A stretch of 64,000 nucleotides of DNA from Chitinophagaceae bacterium (GTDB lineage: Bacteria; Bacteroidota; Bacteroidia; Chitinophagales; Chitinophagaceae): contig JADKAJ010000004.1 of assembly GCA_016719165.1 (NCBI GenBank), forward strand, positions 124,001 to 188,000. Reading direction: 5' to 3'. The translations under genes were made by a program, and so were the position numbers. The notes under the pieces were generated by a model, which made no database searches, was not told the origin of the DNA, and saw nothing but the letters and a program-made list of their open reading frames with translations. Below, in pieces: positions 32,602 through 43,087 of this stretch (within the stretch, counting starts at the first letter, position 1; each line of letters opens with the position of its first letter).

Positions 32602-34329
32602 CTATTTTAAAATTCTATAAACCGGATAACGCATATGAGCCGGCTCATACCAGGAAGAGTTTTGGTATACAAAATTAAGTTGTGCCCTTGCATTGCCGGC
32701 GAATGCAGTATCCGATTGCTTTCTTTGTTCCAATTTTACTTTTAATTCAGTATTGTTTTTCAGATAATCGGCTGCTATATCTTCAAAAACATAGGCTGAA
32801 TATCCTTCTTTCTGACCAAGAATGGCATCAAAATAATTCCAGGCGAAATAGGAGTCTTCAGCTTGTGGTTCCAAAGTTTCCATTAAAAACCTATTAGCAG
32901 CCTGGTTCATTGGTATATACCAGTCGCCTTTAAGAAACCGGATTGTTTGCATTGAAGTTGTGATTTTTACATCACTGTTTAAATGGTGCATTTCATACTG
33001 GCGGGGAGTAGTTTTGTAATCCTCTATTCTATAAACTTCTGCTTCAATGATTGTATCCTTTTTAAGCTGACTCATCTGCACTTTGTTTAATTTCAGGAGC
33101 TCAATCACTTTCCACCATCCCTGAGGAATTACATATGCTTTTGGTTTTTTTATTATTGTTTTGGGTGCAAAGTGGTTGTAGATTTTTACCTTTTTTTCAA
33201 ATGGTTTATTCCGGTCGTAAAACAATCTGGGCAAGCCAGAAATCTCACTGGGTTTTCGTCCAGCTTCGTATCCTTTGTACATTACTTCCTTAAATAGTGA
33301 ACGGTCTAATGACCAACTAACAGGAAACTCATTTGCAGTTTCAATATCTTTTTTTGTTTGATTACGTATACTTTTTATCTGTTCACTATTCTTTTTGGTG
33401 AATTCAATAAACGATTGCATCAGGGCATAAGTGGCTTTCACCCGTTGATCGTAAGGTTTCAACATATGGCTTTCCGGAACAAAAGAGAATGTATGCCATA
33501 AGGCAGCATAGCCGCTGGCATACCTGGGGCTATCCCAGTATTCCGGCCATCCGTTCTCTGGTGTATCACCAAAAGAATTGACGTAAGGGATAAGATCAAA
33601 TCCCTTTGTTTTCATTAACGAGTATAAAGCCGGCTCAAATTCTTTGCTTATATATTCTCCCATCGTGCCGCCCAGTTTGCTATTCTGTGTAGTAAGCAAT
33701 GTCATAACATGCTGGTAATCGGCGCCATTGCTTACATGGTTATCTACAAAAACGTCAGGGTCTGTTAGATGAAATATTTCAGTGAAAGCCCTGGCATCTC
33801 TCGAATCACATTTAATAAAATCCCGGTTCAGATCAAGATTTTGTGAATTACCACGAAAACCAAATTCTTCAGGACCATTTTGATCGACCCTGTAGTTTGC
33901 GCTTCGGTTTAAACAACCACCAATATTATAGACCGGGATAATGGCCAATACTATATTATCAGGTATTTTGTATTTACCGGCAACAATGTCTCTTGCCAGT
34001 AACATGCTGGCATCAATGCCATCGGGTTCGCCGGGGTGAATACCATTGTTGATCAGTATGATCCTTTTATTATTTTTCCGGATATTGCTGAAATTGTAAT
34101 CCCCATTATTTGAGACAACGACCAGATGTAATGGATACCCCGCATCTGTAATCCCCATTGTCAGCATTTTTATTTTGCCTGATTGTAAATCCAGTTTTTT
34201 CCACCAATCAATTATTTCAAAATAGTCAGGAGTTTGGGTACTGTTGGATTGTTCAAATCTGGTGGTTAGCTTTTGAGCCCCGGCAATAAAGGAAACAAGG
34301 AGAAAAAATATCAAAAAGAAGTGTCGCAT
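32602..34329 (-). CDS. Secreted M14 family zinc carboxypeptidase-like protein
   Basis: 575 residues with a signal peptide (residues 1-18, FLLVSFIAGAQ). The zinc motif H-x-x-E is visible in NNGIHPGEPDG, with a downstream third-histidine candidate in VDNHVSNGADYQHV. Other family blocks are LDLNRDFIKCDS and GYAALWHTFSFVPESHML. It probably trims peptides or peptidoglycan stems in the periplasm; the specificity is unknown. The C-terminal 200 residues are beta-rich and unassigned. It is convergent with the MFS gene with no gap. Confidence 0.9.
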   Translation of the reverse strand: MRHFFLIFFLLVSFIAGAQKLTTRFEQSNSTQTPDYFEIIDWWKKLDLQSGKIKMLTMGITDAGYPLHLVVVSNNGDYNFSNIRKNNKRIILINNGIHPGEPDGIDASMLLARDIVAGKYKIPDNIVLAIIPVYNIGGCLNRSANYRVDQNGPEEFGFRGNSQNLDLNRDFIKCDSRDARAFTEIFHLTDPDVFVDNHVSNGADYQHVMTLLTTQNSKLGGTMGEYISKEFEPALYSLMKTKGFDLIPYVNSFGDTPENGWPEYWDSPRYASGYAALWHTFSFVPESHMLKPYDQRVKATYALMQSFIEFTKKNSEQIKSIRNQTKKDIETANEFPVSWSLDRSLFKEVMYKGYEAGRKPSEISGLPRLFYDRNKPFEKKVKIYNHFAPKTIIKKPKAYVIPQGWWKVIELLKLNKVQMSQLKKDTIIEAEVYRIEDYKTTPRQYEMHHLNSDVKITTSMQTIRFLKGDWYIPMNQAANRFLMETLEPQAEDSYFAWNYFDAILGQKEGYSAYVFEDIAADYLKNNTELKVKLEQRKQSDTAFAGNARAQLNFVYQNSSWYEPAHMRYPVYRILK

Positions 34330-34384
34330 ACTATCGTGGGTTGTTGCTTAAAAATACTATTTCGCAGGAAGCTACTAAAAATAA

Positions 34385-34411
34385 AAAGGCATCCCAAACT
34401 GAGATGCCTTT
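34385..34411 (-). terminator. Terminator after rpsT
   Basis: AAAGGCATC / GATGCCTTT stem with a loop of about 9 nt. On the minus strand it is followed by a T-rich run. It lies 22 bases past the rpsT stop. Confidence 0.82.
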
Positions 34412-34432
34412 CAAAAGAGATATTAGTACAGC

Positions 34433-34684
34433 TTATTTAGCTGAATTAACTTTTTTTGCGAGTTTACTTTTCAGGTTAGCGGCTTTATTCTTGTGAATAA
34501 CACCACGTTTTGCCAGTTTGTCAATCATGCTTTCAACAAGAGGAAATTTTTCACCCATTTCCTTTACAGGGGCCGCTTTCAGGTCACGGATAGCATTACG
34601 GGTCGTTTTGCCATAGTATTTGTTCCTGTCACGACGTTTAGCTGCCTGGCGGGCATCCTTCTTTTTTGCACTGTGATTAGCCAT
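34433..34684 (-). CDS. rpsT: 30S ribosomal protein S20
   Basis: 83 residues; binds 16S rRNA in the small-subunit body. It has the basic S20 pattern: MANHSAKKKDARQAAKRRD, then YGKTTRNAIRDLKA and the C-terminal LAKRGVIHKNKAANLKSKLA. The length is typical. It is monocistronic, with its own promoter and terminator. Confidence 0.97.
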   Translation of the reverse strand: MANHSAKKKDARQAAKRRDRNKYYGKTTRNAIRDLKAAPVKEMGEKFPLVESMIDKLAKRGVIHKNKAANLKSKLAKKVNSAK

Positions 34685-34705
34685 CTATATCAATTTTAAG
34701 GATTG

Positions 34706-34737
34706 CAAAGGTAGGGTTGGGGCACCTATTAACCAAA
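34706..34737 (-). promoter_or_regulatory. rpsT promoter
   Basis: On the minus strand: TTTG, a 20-bp spacer, TACCTTTG. This perfect Bacteroidota consensus has the same -7 box as rRNA promoters P2 and P3 and ends 22 bases before the start codon. Confidence 0.88.
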
Positions 34738-34864
34738 TTTCCGGAGGTTTTATTCCTAAATGATCATAATAATTGCAAGTGCTCTAATCCTCCTGCTTTT
34801 TTAATGAGCCTGCAGACAAAAAGGACTATTGCAAAGAATATCCCATTGTGCTTCAGGGCTTTCT

Positions 34865-34891
34865 AAATCCCTCATCATGAGGCAGGGATTT
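34865..34891 (+). other. Hairpin with T run upstream of sucA
   Basis: AAATCCCT / AGGGATTT encloses a second inverted repeat (CCTCA-TCA-TGAGG), and a seven-T run follows. It looks like an intrinsic terminator, but no plus-strand gene precedes it, so it could be a leader attenuator or terminate a read-through transcript. Confidence 0.4.
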
Positions 34892-34949
34892 CCTTTTTTT
34901 CAGCGATATTTGTACCCCATTTTTCACTTGTATTTTAATACCTCTTTTC

Positions 34950-37709
34950 ATGAAGGATTTTTCCTATATCACTAATTCTCACCCGGAGTTTATTGAAAAC
35001 CTTTACCGTGATTTTGTAAATGACCCAACCAGTGTTGACCCCGAATTTAGAAAGTTCTTTGAGGGGTTTGATTTTGCTATTGGCAATAGTAGCATGATGG
35101 GGGTGGGTAATGGAAAAGAAATGCCCGTTGCAACCGGAAAAGTAATAAGTGCCGAGGTAGATTGGATGCGGGAGATAAAGGCATACCGTTTAATAGTGGG
35201 GTATAGGAATAAAGGTCATTTGATTGCAAAAACAAATCCTATCCGTCAACGAAAGGACAGGGGTGCCAATATCGACCTTGCGTTTTATGGATTTACTGAG
35301 GCTGATCTGGATAAAGAATTTCATGCAGGCCAGCTTATCGGACTAGGCACAACCTCATTAAGAAATATATTAACTCATCTTGAAAAATGCTATGCATCAA
35401 GTGTGGGGGCTGAGTTTAAATATATCAGCGATCAGAAAAAGATCGACTGGCTGACCAACGAGATTGAGAAGAGGATGCTGGAACCTTTACCACTGGATAA
35501 GAAAAGAAGAGCCTTAGAAAAACTTAACCAGGGGGTGATGTTTGAAAAATTTCTTCATACCAAGTATGTTGGTCAGAAAAGGTTTTCACTCGAAGGGGGT
35601 GAAACTACAATTGCAGCACTCGATGCGATCATAAATACAGCCGCCGATAATGATGTACATGAAGTAGTAATTGGTATGGCACACAGGGGCAGGTTAAATA
35701 TCCTGGCCAACATCATGGGAAAAACATATGAACAGATATTCAGTGAGTTTGAAGGAACTGCCAAGATGGATCAAACCATGGGTAGTGGCGATGTGAAATA
35801 TCACATGGGATATGGCAGTGAAGTGAAAACGATGAATGACAAAACCATTCATCTTAAGCTGATGCCTAATCCGTCACACCTGGAGGCTGTTAACCCGGTA
35901 GTGGTAGGTTTTTCCCGGGCTAAAGCAGATGTAATGTATCACAGTGAGTTTGACAGAATACTTCCAATTCTGATACATGGTGATGCTTCAGTAGCCGGTC
36001 AGGGAGTTGTGTATGAAGTGTTACAGATGAGCTACCTGAAAGGATATTACACCGGTGGGACCATTCATTTTGTTATCAACAACCAGATTGGGTTCACCAC
36101 TGATTTTGATGATGCAAGAAGTTCTGATTATTGTACTTCATTAGCAGCTGCTATCCAGGCACCGGTATTTCATGTAAACGGAGACGATCCTGAAGCGGTG
36201 ATCAAATGTGCGGAAATTGCAACCCGTTTCCGCCAGGAATTTAACAGTGATTTTTTTATTGATATGGTGTGTTACCGCCGTCATGGTCACAATGAAGGCG
36301 ATGATCCTAAATTCACACAACCTCATTTGTATGCTTTAATTGATAAGCATCCCAATCCAAGAGAAGTGTATATTAAATATCTTTTGGAGAATGGTGAGCC
36401 AGATGCACAGCAATTGGCCAAAGAAATGGAAAAAAAGTTTTGGGCTGATCTGCAGGAGCGACTGGATGAAGTGAAACAGAATCCATTGCCCTATCATTAT
36501 CAGCCCCCTGAGCTGGAGTGGAAAAAGCTTCGCAGGGCGACTCCGGAAGATTTCGATGCATCACCAGTTACAAGTATTACAGAAACAGACTTTCGGAAAG
36601 TTTTTGACGCCATGATGATATGGCCTGCAGATTTCAAGCCACTACGAAAAGTTGAGAAGATCCTTCAGGACAAAATAAAATTATTTGAAACAGAACGAAA
36701 AGTTGATTGGGCTACCGGTGAATTACTTGCCTATGGCAGCTTATTACTGGAAGGAAAAGATGTAAGAATGAGCGGACAGGATGTGAGAAGGGGAACTTTT
36801 TCGCACCGTCATGCAGTACTGAGAGATGAAAATACAGATAAGCCATACAGCAGGTTGTCTCATGTACCCGGAGCAACAGGTAAGTTCAGGATTTACAATT
36901 CTTTGCTGAGTGAATATGGTGTGCTGGGTTTTGAATATGGCTACGCATTGGCCAATCCGAGTGCATTGGTTTTGTGGGAAGCTCAGTTTGGCGATTTTGC
37001 CAATGGTGCTCAAACAATGATTGACCAGTTCATCGCAGCCGGGGAACAAAAATGGAACAGGATGAATGGTGTTACGATGTTACTGCCACATGGCTATGAA
37101 GGACAGGGGCCGGAGCATAGTAGTGCGAGGCTGGAACGGTTTTTACAATTATGTGCAGAATTAAATATGGTGGTAACAAATATAACTACTGCTGCTAATT
37201 TCTTTCATGCTTTAAGACGTCAACTGGCATGGCCTTTCCGTAAACCGCTGATCAATTTTTCTCCCAAAGCAAATCTTCGTCATGCTGGTTCTTATTCAAG
37301 AATCGAGGAATTTACCAGTGGCGGTTTTAAAGAAGTGATTGACGATGCACAGGCAGATACAGCTAAAGTGAAAAAAGTGTTATTCTGCAGTGGCAAGATA
37401 TATTTTGATATGGCTGAACGCCAGCAGAAAGAAAACAGAAATGATGTTGCGATAATCAGGCTGGAACAGATATATCCTTTGCCCTACAAACAGCTTGATG
37501 TATTACAACGGAAATATAGTAAGGCAACCTGGTTCTGGGTGCAGGAAGAGCCCATGAATATGGGAGCTGCTTCATTCCTTAAAATGAATTTAACGGGTAT
37601 TAACTATGGTGTAATAGGCAGACAACCCTCTGCTTCTACAGCAACGGGTTATAATAAAGTTCATTTGCAGGAGCAGGCTGAAATAATTGAAACAGCTTTT
37701 AGTATTTAA
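34950..37709 (+). CDS. sucA: 2-oxoglutarate dehydrogenase E1 component
   Basis: The thiamine-diphosphate-dependent decarboxylase of the TCA-cycle 2-oxoglutarate dehydrogenase complex. 919 residues, full length. N-terminal FIENLYRDFVNDPTSVDPEFRKFF, EVVIGMAHRGRLNILAN, the TPP/Mg region HVNGDDPEAVIKCAEIATRF and RRHGHNEGDDPKFTQP, the transketolase-like WEAQFGDFANGAQ, and HGYEGQGPEHSSARLERFLQ are all present. sucB follows after 20 bases, giving the usual E1-E2 operon. Confidence 0.98.
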   Translation: MKDFSYITNSHPEFIENLYRDFVNDPTSVDPEFRKFFEGFDFAIGNSSMMGVGNGKEMPVATGKVISAEVDWMREIKAYRLIVGYRNKGHLIAKTNPIRQRKDRGANIDLAFYGFTEADLDKEFHAGQLIGLGTTSLRNILTHLEKCYASSVGAEFKYISDQKKIDWLTNEIEKRMLEPLPLDKKRRALEKLNQGVMFEKFLHTKYVGQKRFSLEGGETTIAALDAIINTAADNDVHEVVIGMAHRGRLNILANIMGKTYEQIFSEFEGTAKMDQTMGSGDVKYHMGYGSEVKTMNDKTIHLKLMPNPSHLEAVNPVVVGFSRAKADVMYHSEFDRILPILIHGDASVAGQGVVYEVLQMSYLKGYYTGGTIHFVINNQIGFTTDFDDARSSDYCTSLAAAIQAPVFHVNGDDPEAVIKCAEIATRFRQEFNSDFFIDMVCYRRHGHNEGDDPKFTQPHLYALIDKHPNPREVYIKYLLENGEPDAQQLAKEMEKKFWADLQERLDEVKQNPLPYHYQPPELEWKKLRRATPEDFDASPVTSITETDFRKVFDAMMIWPADFKPLRKVEKILQDKIKLFETERKVDWATGELLAYGSLLLEGKDVRMSGQDVRRGTFSHRHAVLRDENTDKPYSRLSHVPGATGKFRIYNSLLSEYGVLGFEYGYALANPSALVLWEAQFGDFANGAQTMIDQFIAAGEQKWNRMNGVTMLLPHGYEGQGPEHSSARLERFLQLCAELNMVVTNITTAANFFHALRRQLAWPFRKPLINFSPKANLRHAGSYSRIEEFTSGGFKEVIDDAQADTAKVKKVLFCSGKIYFDMAERQQKENRNDVAIIRLEQIYPLPYKQLDVLQRKYSKATWFWVQEEPMNMGAASFLKMNLTGINYGVIGRQPSASTATGYNKVHLQEQAEIIETAFSI

Positions 37710-37729
37710 ATTGAATTAATAGAATATTA

Positions 37730-38957
37730 TGATTGAAATAAAAGTACCAACGGTAGGAGAGTCTATCAGCGAAGTCACTTTATTGAAATGGAATAAGAAA
37801 GATGGCGACTATGTGGAAGAGATGAAGTGATCGCCGAACTGGAAAGCGAGAAAGCTACTTTTGAAGTAAATGCGGAGCAGGCAGGTGTGTTGAAACTCGG
37901 TTCCGTAAACGAAGGCGATACTATTAAGATTGGTGACCTGCTGGCGAGTATTGATGAAACAGCAGCAAAACCTGCCGCAGCTCAGAAAGCAGAAAATGCC
38001 AGTGTTCCCAAAACGGAGGCTGCAAAACCTGCAACCTCAACTGCTCCTGTCAGCTCAATTTCCAATGATATCAAAGCCTCTCCTGTTGCTTCAGCCATCA
38101 TTGCAGATAAAAAAGTAGATCCTAAATCTGTAACAGCAAGCGGCTACCAGGGCAAGATCATGAAAGATGATGTGTTAGCTGCTTTATCAAATCCCGGTAA
38201 GAAAGCCTTTACCGGGGCTGAATTGTTCAGCAGGAATGTTCGTGTCGAGAAGATGAGTAACCTGCGCAAAACTATTTCACGCCGATTGGTAGAAGCCAAA
38301 AATACAACAGCGATGCTCACCACTTTTAATGAAGTGGATATGGGCACTATCATGGAAATAAGAACGAAGTATAAAGACAAGTTTAAGGAGATACATGGGG
38401 TAGGACTAGGCTTCATGAGCTTCTTTGCCAAAGCCTGTGCAGTGGCTCTGGCAGAATGGCCATCGGTAAATGCTTATATAGACGGAGATCAGTTAGTGTA
38501 TCATGATTATGCTGATATCAGTATTGCCGTTAGCACGCCAAGAGGACTGACCGTACCGGTAATGCGAAATGTAGAAAGCATGAGTATGGCCGATATCGAG
38601 AAGACGGTAGTGGAACTGGCTGGCAAAGCAAGAGACAGTAAATTAACAACGGAGGAATTGACGGGTGGAACTTTCACTATCACCAATGGCGGTGTTTTTG
38701 GTTCGTTAATGAGTACACCCATTATCAATATTCCACAAAGTGCTATTCTTGGTATGCATAAAATACAGGAAAGACCAATGGCGGTAAACGGGCAGGTTGT
38801 GATAAGACCTATGATGTACCTCGCATTGAGTTATGATCATCGTATTGTTGATGGCCGTGAATCTGTAAGTTTCCTGGTGAGAGTGAAAGAATTATTGGAG
38901 AACCCGGAGCAATTACTGATTGGAAAGGACCCGGTTAAAACATTGCTTGAATTATAA
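37730..38957 (+). CDS. sucB: 2-oxoglutarate dehydrogenase E2 (dihydrolipoyl succinyltransferase), frameshifted near the start
   Basis: The lipoyl-carrying core of the 2-oxoglutarate dehydrogenase complex. It opens [21 protein letters not shown] but runs into TGA after about 33 codons. The frame continues one base off with [16 protein letters not shown], which holds the lipoyl-lysine context ESEKA. One A lost from an AAA run near 37814-37816 (GTGGAA-AGAGAT expected) restores a single protein of about 409 residues. The peripheral-subunit binding region ([20 protein letters not shown]) and the catalytic [10 protein letters not shown] follow. The enzyme is essential in most relatives, so I take the shift as a sequencing error. 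Confidence 0.93.
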
Positions 38958-38979
38958 ACAAGAAAATTTTTGCGAATAC

Positions 38980-39822
38980 ATGAAAAGATTTTTAGCCTTA
39001 GTAGTTATACTGCTTTCTTTAGTTTATATGTCTTGTCAGAAAGAAATTGATTGGGGACTGGGTGGTACGGGTGGCAATAACCTGCTTTCAAGAATCAATT
39101 CAAAAACAGGTACAGACTCCTCTGAGGTCAGTTATTTTTACAATTCCCAGAACAGATTGATCAGGGAAAAGACAACTGGTATTTCCGGAGGACTTACACT
39201 TGACAATGAATTGATAATAAACCGGAATGCTGCTGGTGTTATTCTTACAACTGTGCAAAAGGCAGCAGCATTGGTAAGTGCAGGTATTGATAGTGTGGTT
39301 ACCCGGTATAATTATAATACTTCAACATCCCGGTACACTTCATCTGTTTTTTCTCTGACTGCGTTTGGCTTTTCGGTTACCGATAGTGCCGTTTACTCCT
39401 ATGATGCAAGTGGTAAGATTGTAAGTGATGTGCATTACCTGGCAACTGGTTTTTTACCTCCCATCCAAAGTTTGAAAAATGATTATACTTATTCTGCTGA
39501 TGGAGTAAACATAACCAGGCAGGATCAAATGGCCGCTACTACTCCCGGAGGTCCTATGTTACCTGTTTCGTCTCAAACCTACACTTATGATAATAAAAGC
39601 AACCCGCTGATATTGTCCCACGAGGCTGTTTTATTATCGAGAACAGGTCTGTTCAATGCTAATAATAGTTTAAAGACTGTATTTACCAATACTGCAGACC
39701 CAACCGCCAATTTTAACCTCGATATAATTTACAGGTATAATACTGCGGGCAAGCCTGATTCAGCTTTTTCTATCCGAACACCTCCCGGAGAACTTACTGT
39801 TTCTGCCTATCATTATCAATAA
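38980..39822 (+). CDS. Lipoprotein of unknown function
   Basis: 280 residues with a lipoprotein signal (MKRFLALVVILLSLVYMSCQ, lipidation at Cys19) followed by acidic KEID and a glycine stretch. The rest consists of repeated short beta units of the type SYFYNSQNRLIREKTTG, SAVYSYDASGKIVSD and QTYTYDNKSNPLIL. These resemble the YD-like units of RHS-type or DUF4595-like lipoproteins of Bacteroidota. I start at MKRF; the frame is open 20 codons upstream but overlaps sucB. It may be cotranscribed with sucB. Confidence 0.75.
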   Translation: MKRFLALVVILLSLVYMSCQKEIDWGLGGTGGNNLLSRINSKTGTDSSEVSYFYNSQNRLIREKTTGISGGLTLDNELIINRNAAGVILTTVQKAAALVSAGIDSVVTRYNYNTSTSRYTSSVFSLTAFGFSVTDSAVYSYDASGKIVSDVHYLATGFLPPIQSLKNDYTYSADGVNITRQDQMAATTPGGPMLPVSSQTYTYDNKSNPLILSHEAVLLSRTGLFNANNSLKTVFTNTADPTANFNLDIIYRYNTAGKPDSAFSIRTPPGELTVSAYHYQ

Positions 39823-39877
39823 CTCTGCTTTTATCAATTCATTTGCGGAAGCCGGTTTGCTTGCCTTATTTTGCAGG

Positions 39878-41043
39878 GTGAGCCGATATTATTCATGCCT
39901 GAACAGTGCTGTCCAGCTTGTTAGTAAATACAAAGGGGATGAGCCTTTTTCTCTCTTCCTGAAAAGGCATTTTTCAACCAATAAAAAATATGGCTCCAAA
40001 GACAGGAAAAGTATAAGCCATTTATGTTACTGTTATTTCAGGTTGGGTAAAGCACTAGCAGAAATGCCGGTTGAGGAAAGAGTTATTACCGGCTTGTTTT
40101 TATGTTCATCAACATCCAATGAGCTGCTTCAGCATTTGAGGCCAAACTTAGATCCGCATGCAGCATTACCAGTTTCTAAAAAATTCAATTGCCGGACTCT
40201 TCTTTTTCTGTCAGTGATGTTTTCCCCTGGGAGGATGAATTAAGTGAAGGGATTGACTATGATAAATTTTGTGCAGCTTTCTTCATTCAGCCAGACCTCT
40301 TTCTTCGTTTGCGGCCCGGTAATAAAGAGAGAGTAATGACCAAACTCCGGGAAAAGGAAATTGTGTTTGAGTCTATCAATGAGAGTTGTATTGCAGTAGC
40401 GAACTCTTCAAAAGTGGATACGATAATCAAATTGAATAAAGAAGCTGTCATACAGGATTACAGTTCTCAACAAGTGGGAGAGTTGCTGGCACAGGTTAAG
40501 AAAGAAAATGTTTCCCGGGTTTGGGACTGCTGTGCTGCCAGTGGTGGTAAGTCTATTATGACCAAAGATGTGCTTGGGGATATTGATCTCACCGTATCAG
40601 ATATACGGGAAAATATACTTCACAACCTGAAACAACGATTTGCTGAAGCTGGTATTAAACAGTGCAAAAGTTTTGTGGCTGATCTTACCGTAACCGGTTC
40701 TCTACCTGCAAGGCAGCAGTATGATCTGGTCATTGCTGATGTTCCCTGCAGTGGCAGTGGCACCTGGAGTCGCACACCAGAGCAACTTTATTTTTTCGAT
40801 GCACAAAAGATTGATGAATACAGTCTCCTGCAAAAGAAAATCACTTCAGCTATCATTCCCTCTCTGAGACCCGGAGGCTTTCTTCTCTATATTACCTGTT
40901 CGGTATTTAAAAAGGAAAATGAGTTGGTGGTGGAATATTTAAAAGAAAACTACGGCCTGGCAGAAGTTCAAAAAAAATCATTGACCGGTTATGATAAAAA
41001 GGCCGACACTTTGTTTGCCTCTCTTTTACAAAAACCTTTATAA
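39878..41043 (+). CDS. RsmB/NOP-type rRNA m5C methyltransferase, frameshifted
   Basis: An S-adenosylmethionine-dependent 5-methylcytosine RNA methyltransferase. The N-terminal helical domain (SRYYSCLNSAVQLVSKYKG) probably starts at a GTG. The frame breaks near 40187-40190 (one base missing after VSKKFN) and resumes at LPDSSFSVSDVFPWEDEL. The catalytic domain has the SAM motif VWDCCAASGGKS, the motif IV cysteine in DVPCSGSGTW and the motif VI cysteine in YITCSVFKKENE. The repaired length is about 388 residues. The last 6 bases overlap the convergent subtilase gene. Confidence 0.87.
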
Positions 41044-43039
41044 CCTGATCAGCTCTGCAGTGCCTAAAAATTTCTGATTGTCATAAACAGTGATATAGTA
41101 TTTACCTGCTGAAAGTTTGCTTACAGAAAGATCGATCAGTTTTTTACCGGTCCCTTTTGCATCTTTGGTTTGCATTACGAGGCTGCCTTTTGCATCATAC
41201 ATCATAACTGTCATAGTTGGAATGGCATAAGGTGTTTCCACAACCAGCGTAACAGTACTGCCACTTACCGGGTTTGGCTGCACCATTACCAACTGATTGC
41301 TGGTTCCGACAGCAAAACAACCGGCTGTGATAGTTACATCAGCTGTATCAATATAAACTGCAGTAAATGTAACAGCAGCAGTGTCAACTACCTGGCGAAT
41401 ACGGTACGAAACAGTACCCGGATTTACTCCAACCAATGTATTGTTGAAGGAATAACTTTTATTAGCGAGTATGGTACCCGACTGTGCGTTAACATCTCCC
41501 ACTTTTTGTGTATACAGATTCACCCGGCACTTTTCTTTCGATCTCGTACTTCATGTTTGCTACGTCTTTGCTGTTCCAGGTTACAGTAATAGTACAGGCG
41601 TTTGCTGATGCAGCTGATGTGGCATATTCTGTCAGCAGGTTTGTAAACGCCATTTTCAGGTTGGGAATACCATAACCAATCCTGTCATCCGGTGTGCTGA
41701 ATTTATTACTGGCCTGTTTCAATGCCTGGATGATCTTCATATTATTATATTCAGGAAAACCCTGCCAGAGACAAGTTGCCAATCCTGCCATATTGGGACA
41801 GGCAAAGGATGTACCATTGCTTGTTCCAATAGTATTGCTGCTTGTTTGAACCATTGCAGCTACACCAACAGAAGCCATATCGGGCTTTATCTGTCCGTCG
41901 CCGGAAGGTCCATAACTGGAGAAGCTTCCAACTATTCCGGAAGAATTCACTGCTCCTACGGCCACTACACTATCACCATCGGATGGAGTGACGAGGAAAC
42001 GCCAGGCATTGCCCCCTTCATTCCCTGCAGAATTAAATACCATCAATCCTTTTTTTGCAGCCAGGTCAGCACCAATCACGGCCATAGTGGTATTGCCATC
42101 CATATTGCTGTAGGTATAATTGAAAACAGCATTATCAAAATCATAATATCCCAGGGAAGAAGAAATAATATCTGAGCCGGCACTATCCGCTCTCTCCGCA
42201 CCACATACCCAATTATGTTCTTCGATCGGGTATTCTGATGCTACATCTTCTGTACGGAATAAATGAAAACTTGCTTTGGGCGCTTTACCTACAAATTGTC
42301 CCGGAATATTGGCCGCAATGGTTGAGAAGCATTGCATGCCATGGGGATGATCGTCCGTAACTGTCGCATTGCGGGATACAAAATCCCAGGTACTTAATAC
42401 CTGGCTGTTGGTATTGGCACTGTCAAAAGCCCGTAATGAATTGTAGTTGAAAAAACCACCATCAAGCATAGCGATTTGCATGCCCTGGCCTCTTAATCCA
42501 ATATTATGTAAGAACTCACCATTGTGCAGGTGAATCTCATTAAAAGAACCGGTTCCATAATTGAAAAAATCACCGGTAAGCTGTTCGGTTCGTTGGGTCT
42601 GTACGGGTAAGGGAGTGATCGCTTCTTCCGTTACAAATTTATTCCTGGTGGGTCCGGGTTCATCGCCTGTACTTCTTGCGGCCAGTCCGCCAACACTTTT
42701 TACAAATGGTAAAGCAGTGATCGCTGTAATCGCATTTGCATCGGAGGTTTGAATGGAGACAGCATTCAGCCATTTGGATACATTTAAAATAGTAACGTTG
42801 GGTACATTTCTGATCTGGGTAACATACGAAGGTGTAACCGGCAGGTCTGTGCTGTCAATTGCTATTCCATAACGGGTTCTTCTTTCAATCGACCTTTGTG
42901 ATAAATAACCGGAAGGGTTGGCAAGGGAAAACGTATTGTTGCCTTTGTCTTTAAGTTTTACAATGTACCGGGTAAATTGTGCCTGCGATTCAACAATGAA
43001 AGTAACCGCAACTATAAACAGGAGTAAAATTTTTTTCAT
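41038..43039 (-). CDS. Secreted S8 (subtilisin-like) serine peptidase with T9SS sorting domain, frameshifted
   Basis: Signal peptide MKKILLLFIVAVTFIVESQAQ, then an I9-like propeptide (RYIVKLKDKG ... SQRSIERR). The S8 domain has the catalytic Asp in IAMLDGGFF, His in DDHPHGMQCFS and Ser in GTSFACPNMAG. A fibronectin-like segment and a C-terminal T9SS domain follow (VQPNPVSGSTVTLVVE ... LSAGKYYITVYD). The frame breaks at about 41503-41507, within a run of five T on the plus strand: one frame ends SVYTKSGRC, the other continues KVGDVNAQSG. Repaired, it is about 667 residues and exported to the surface. I start at MKKIL rather than 15 codons upstream. Confidence 0.92.
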
Positions 43040-43087
43040 GGAATACCGGTATTTTTTTCCAACCACAAATTTAGAGAATACCAATAA

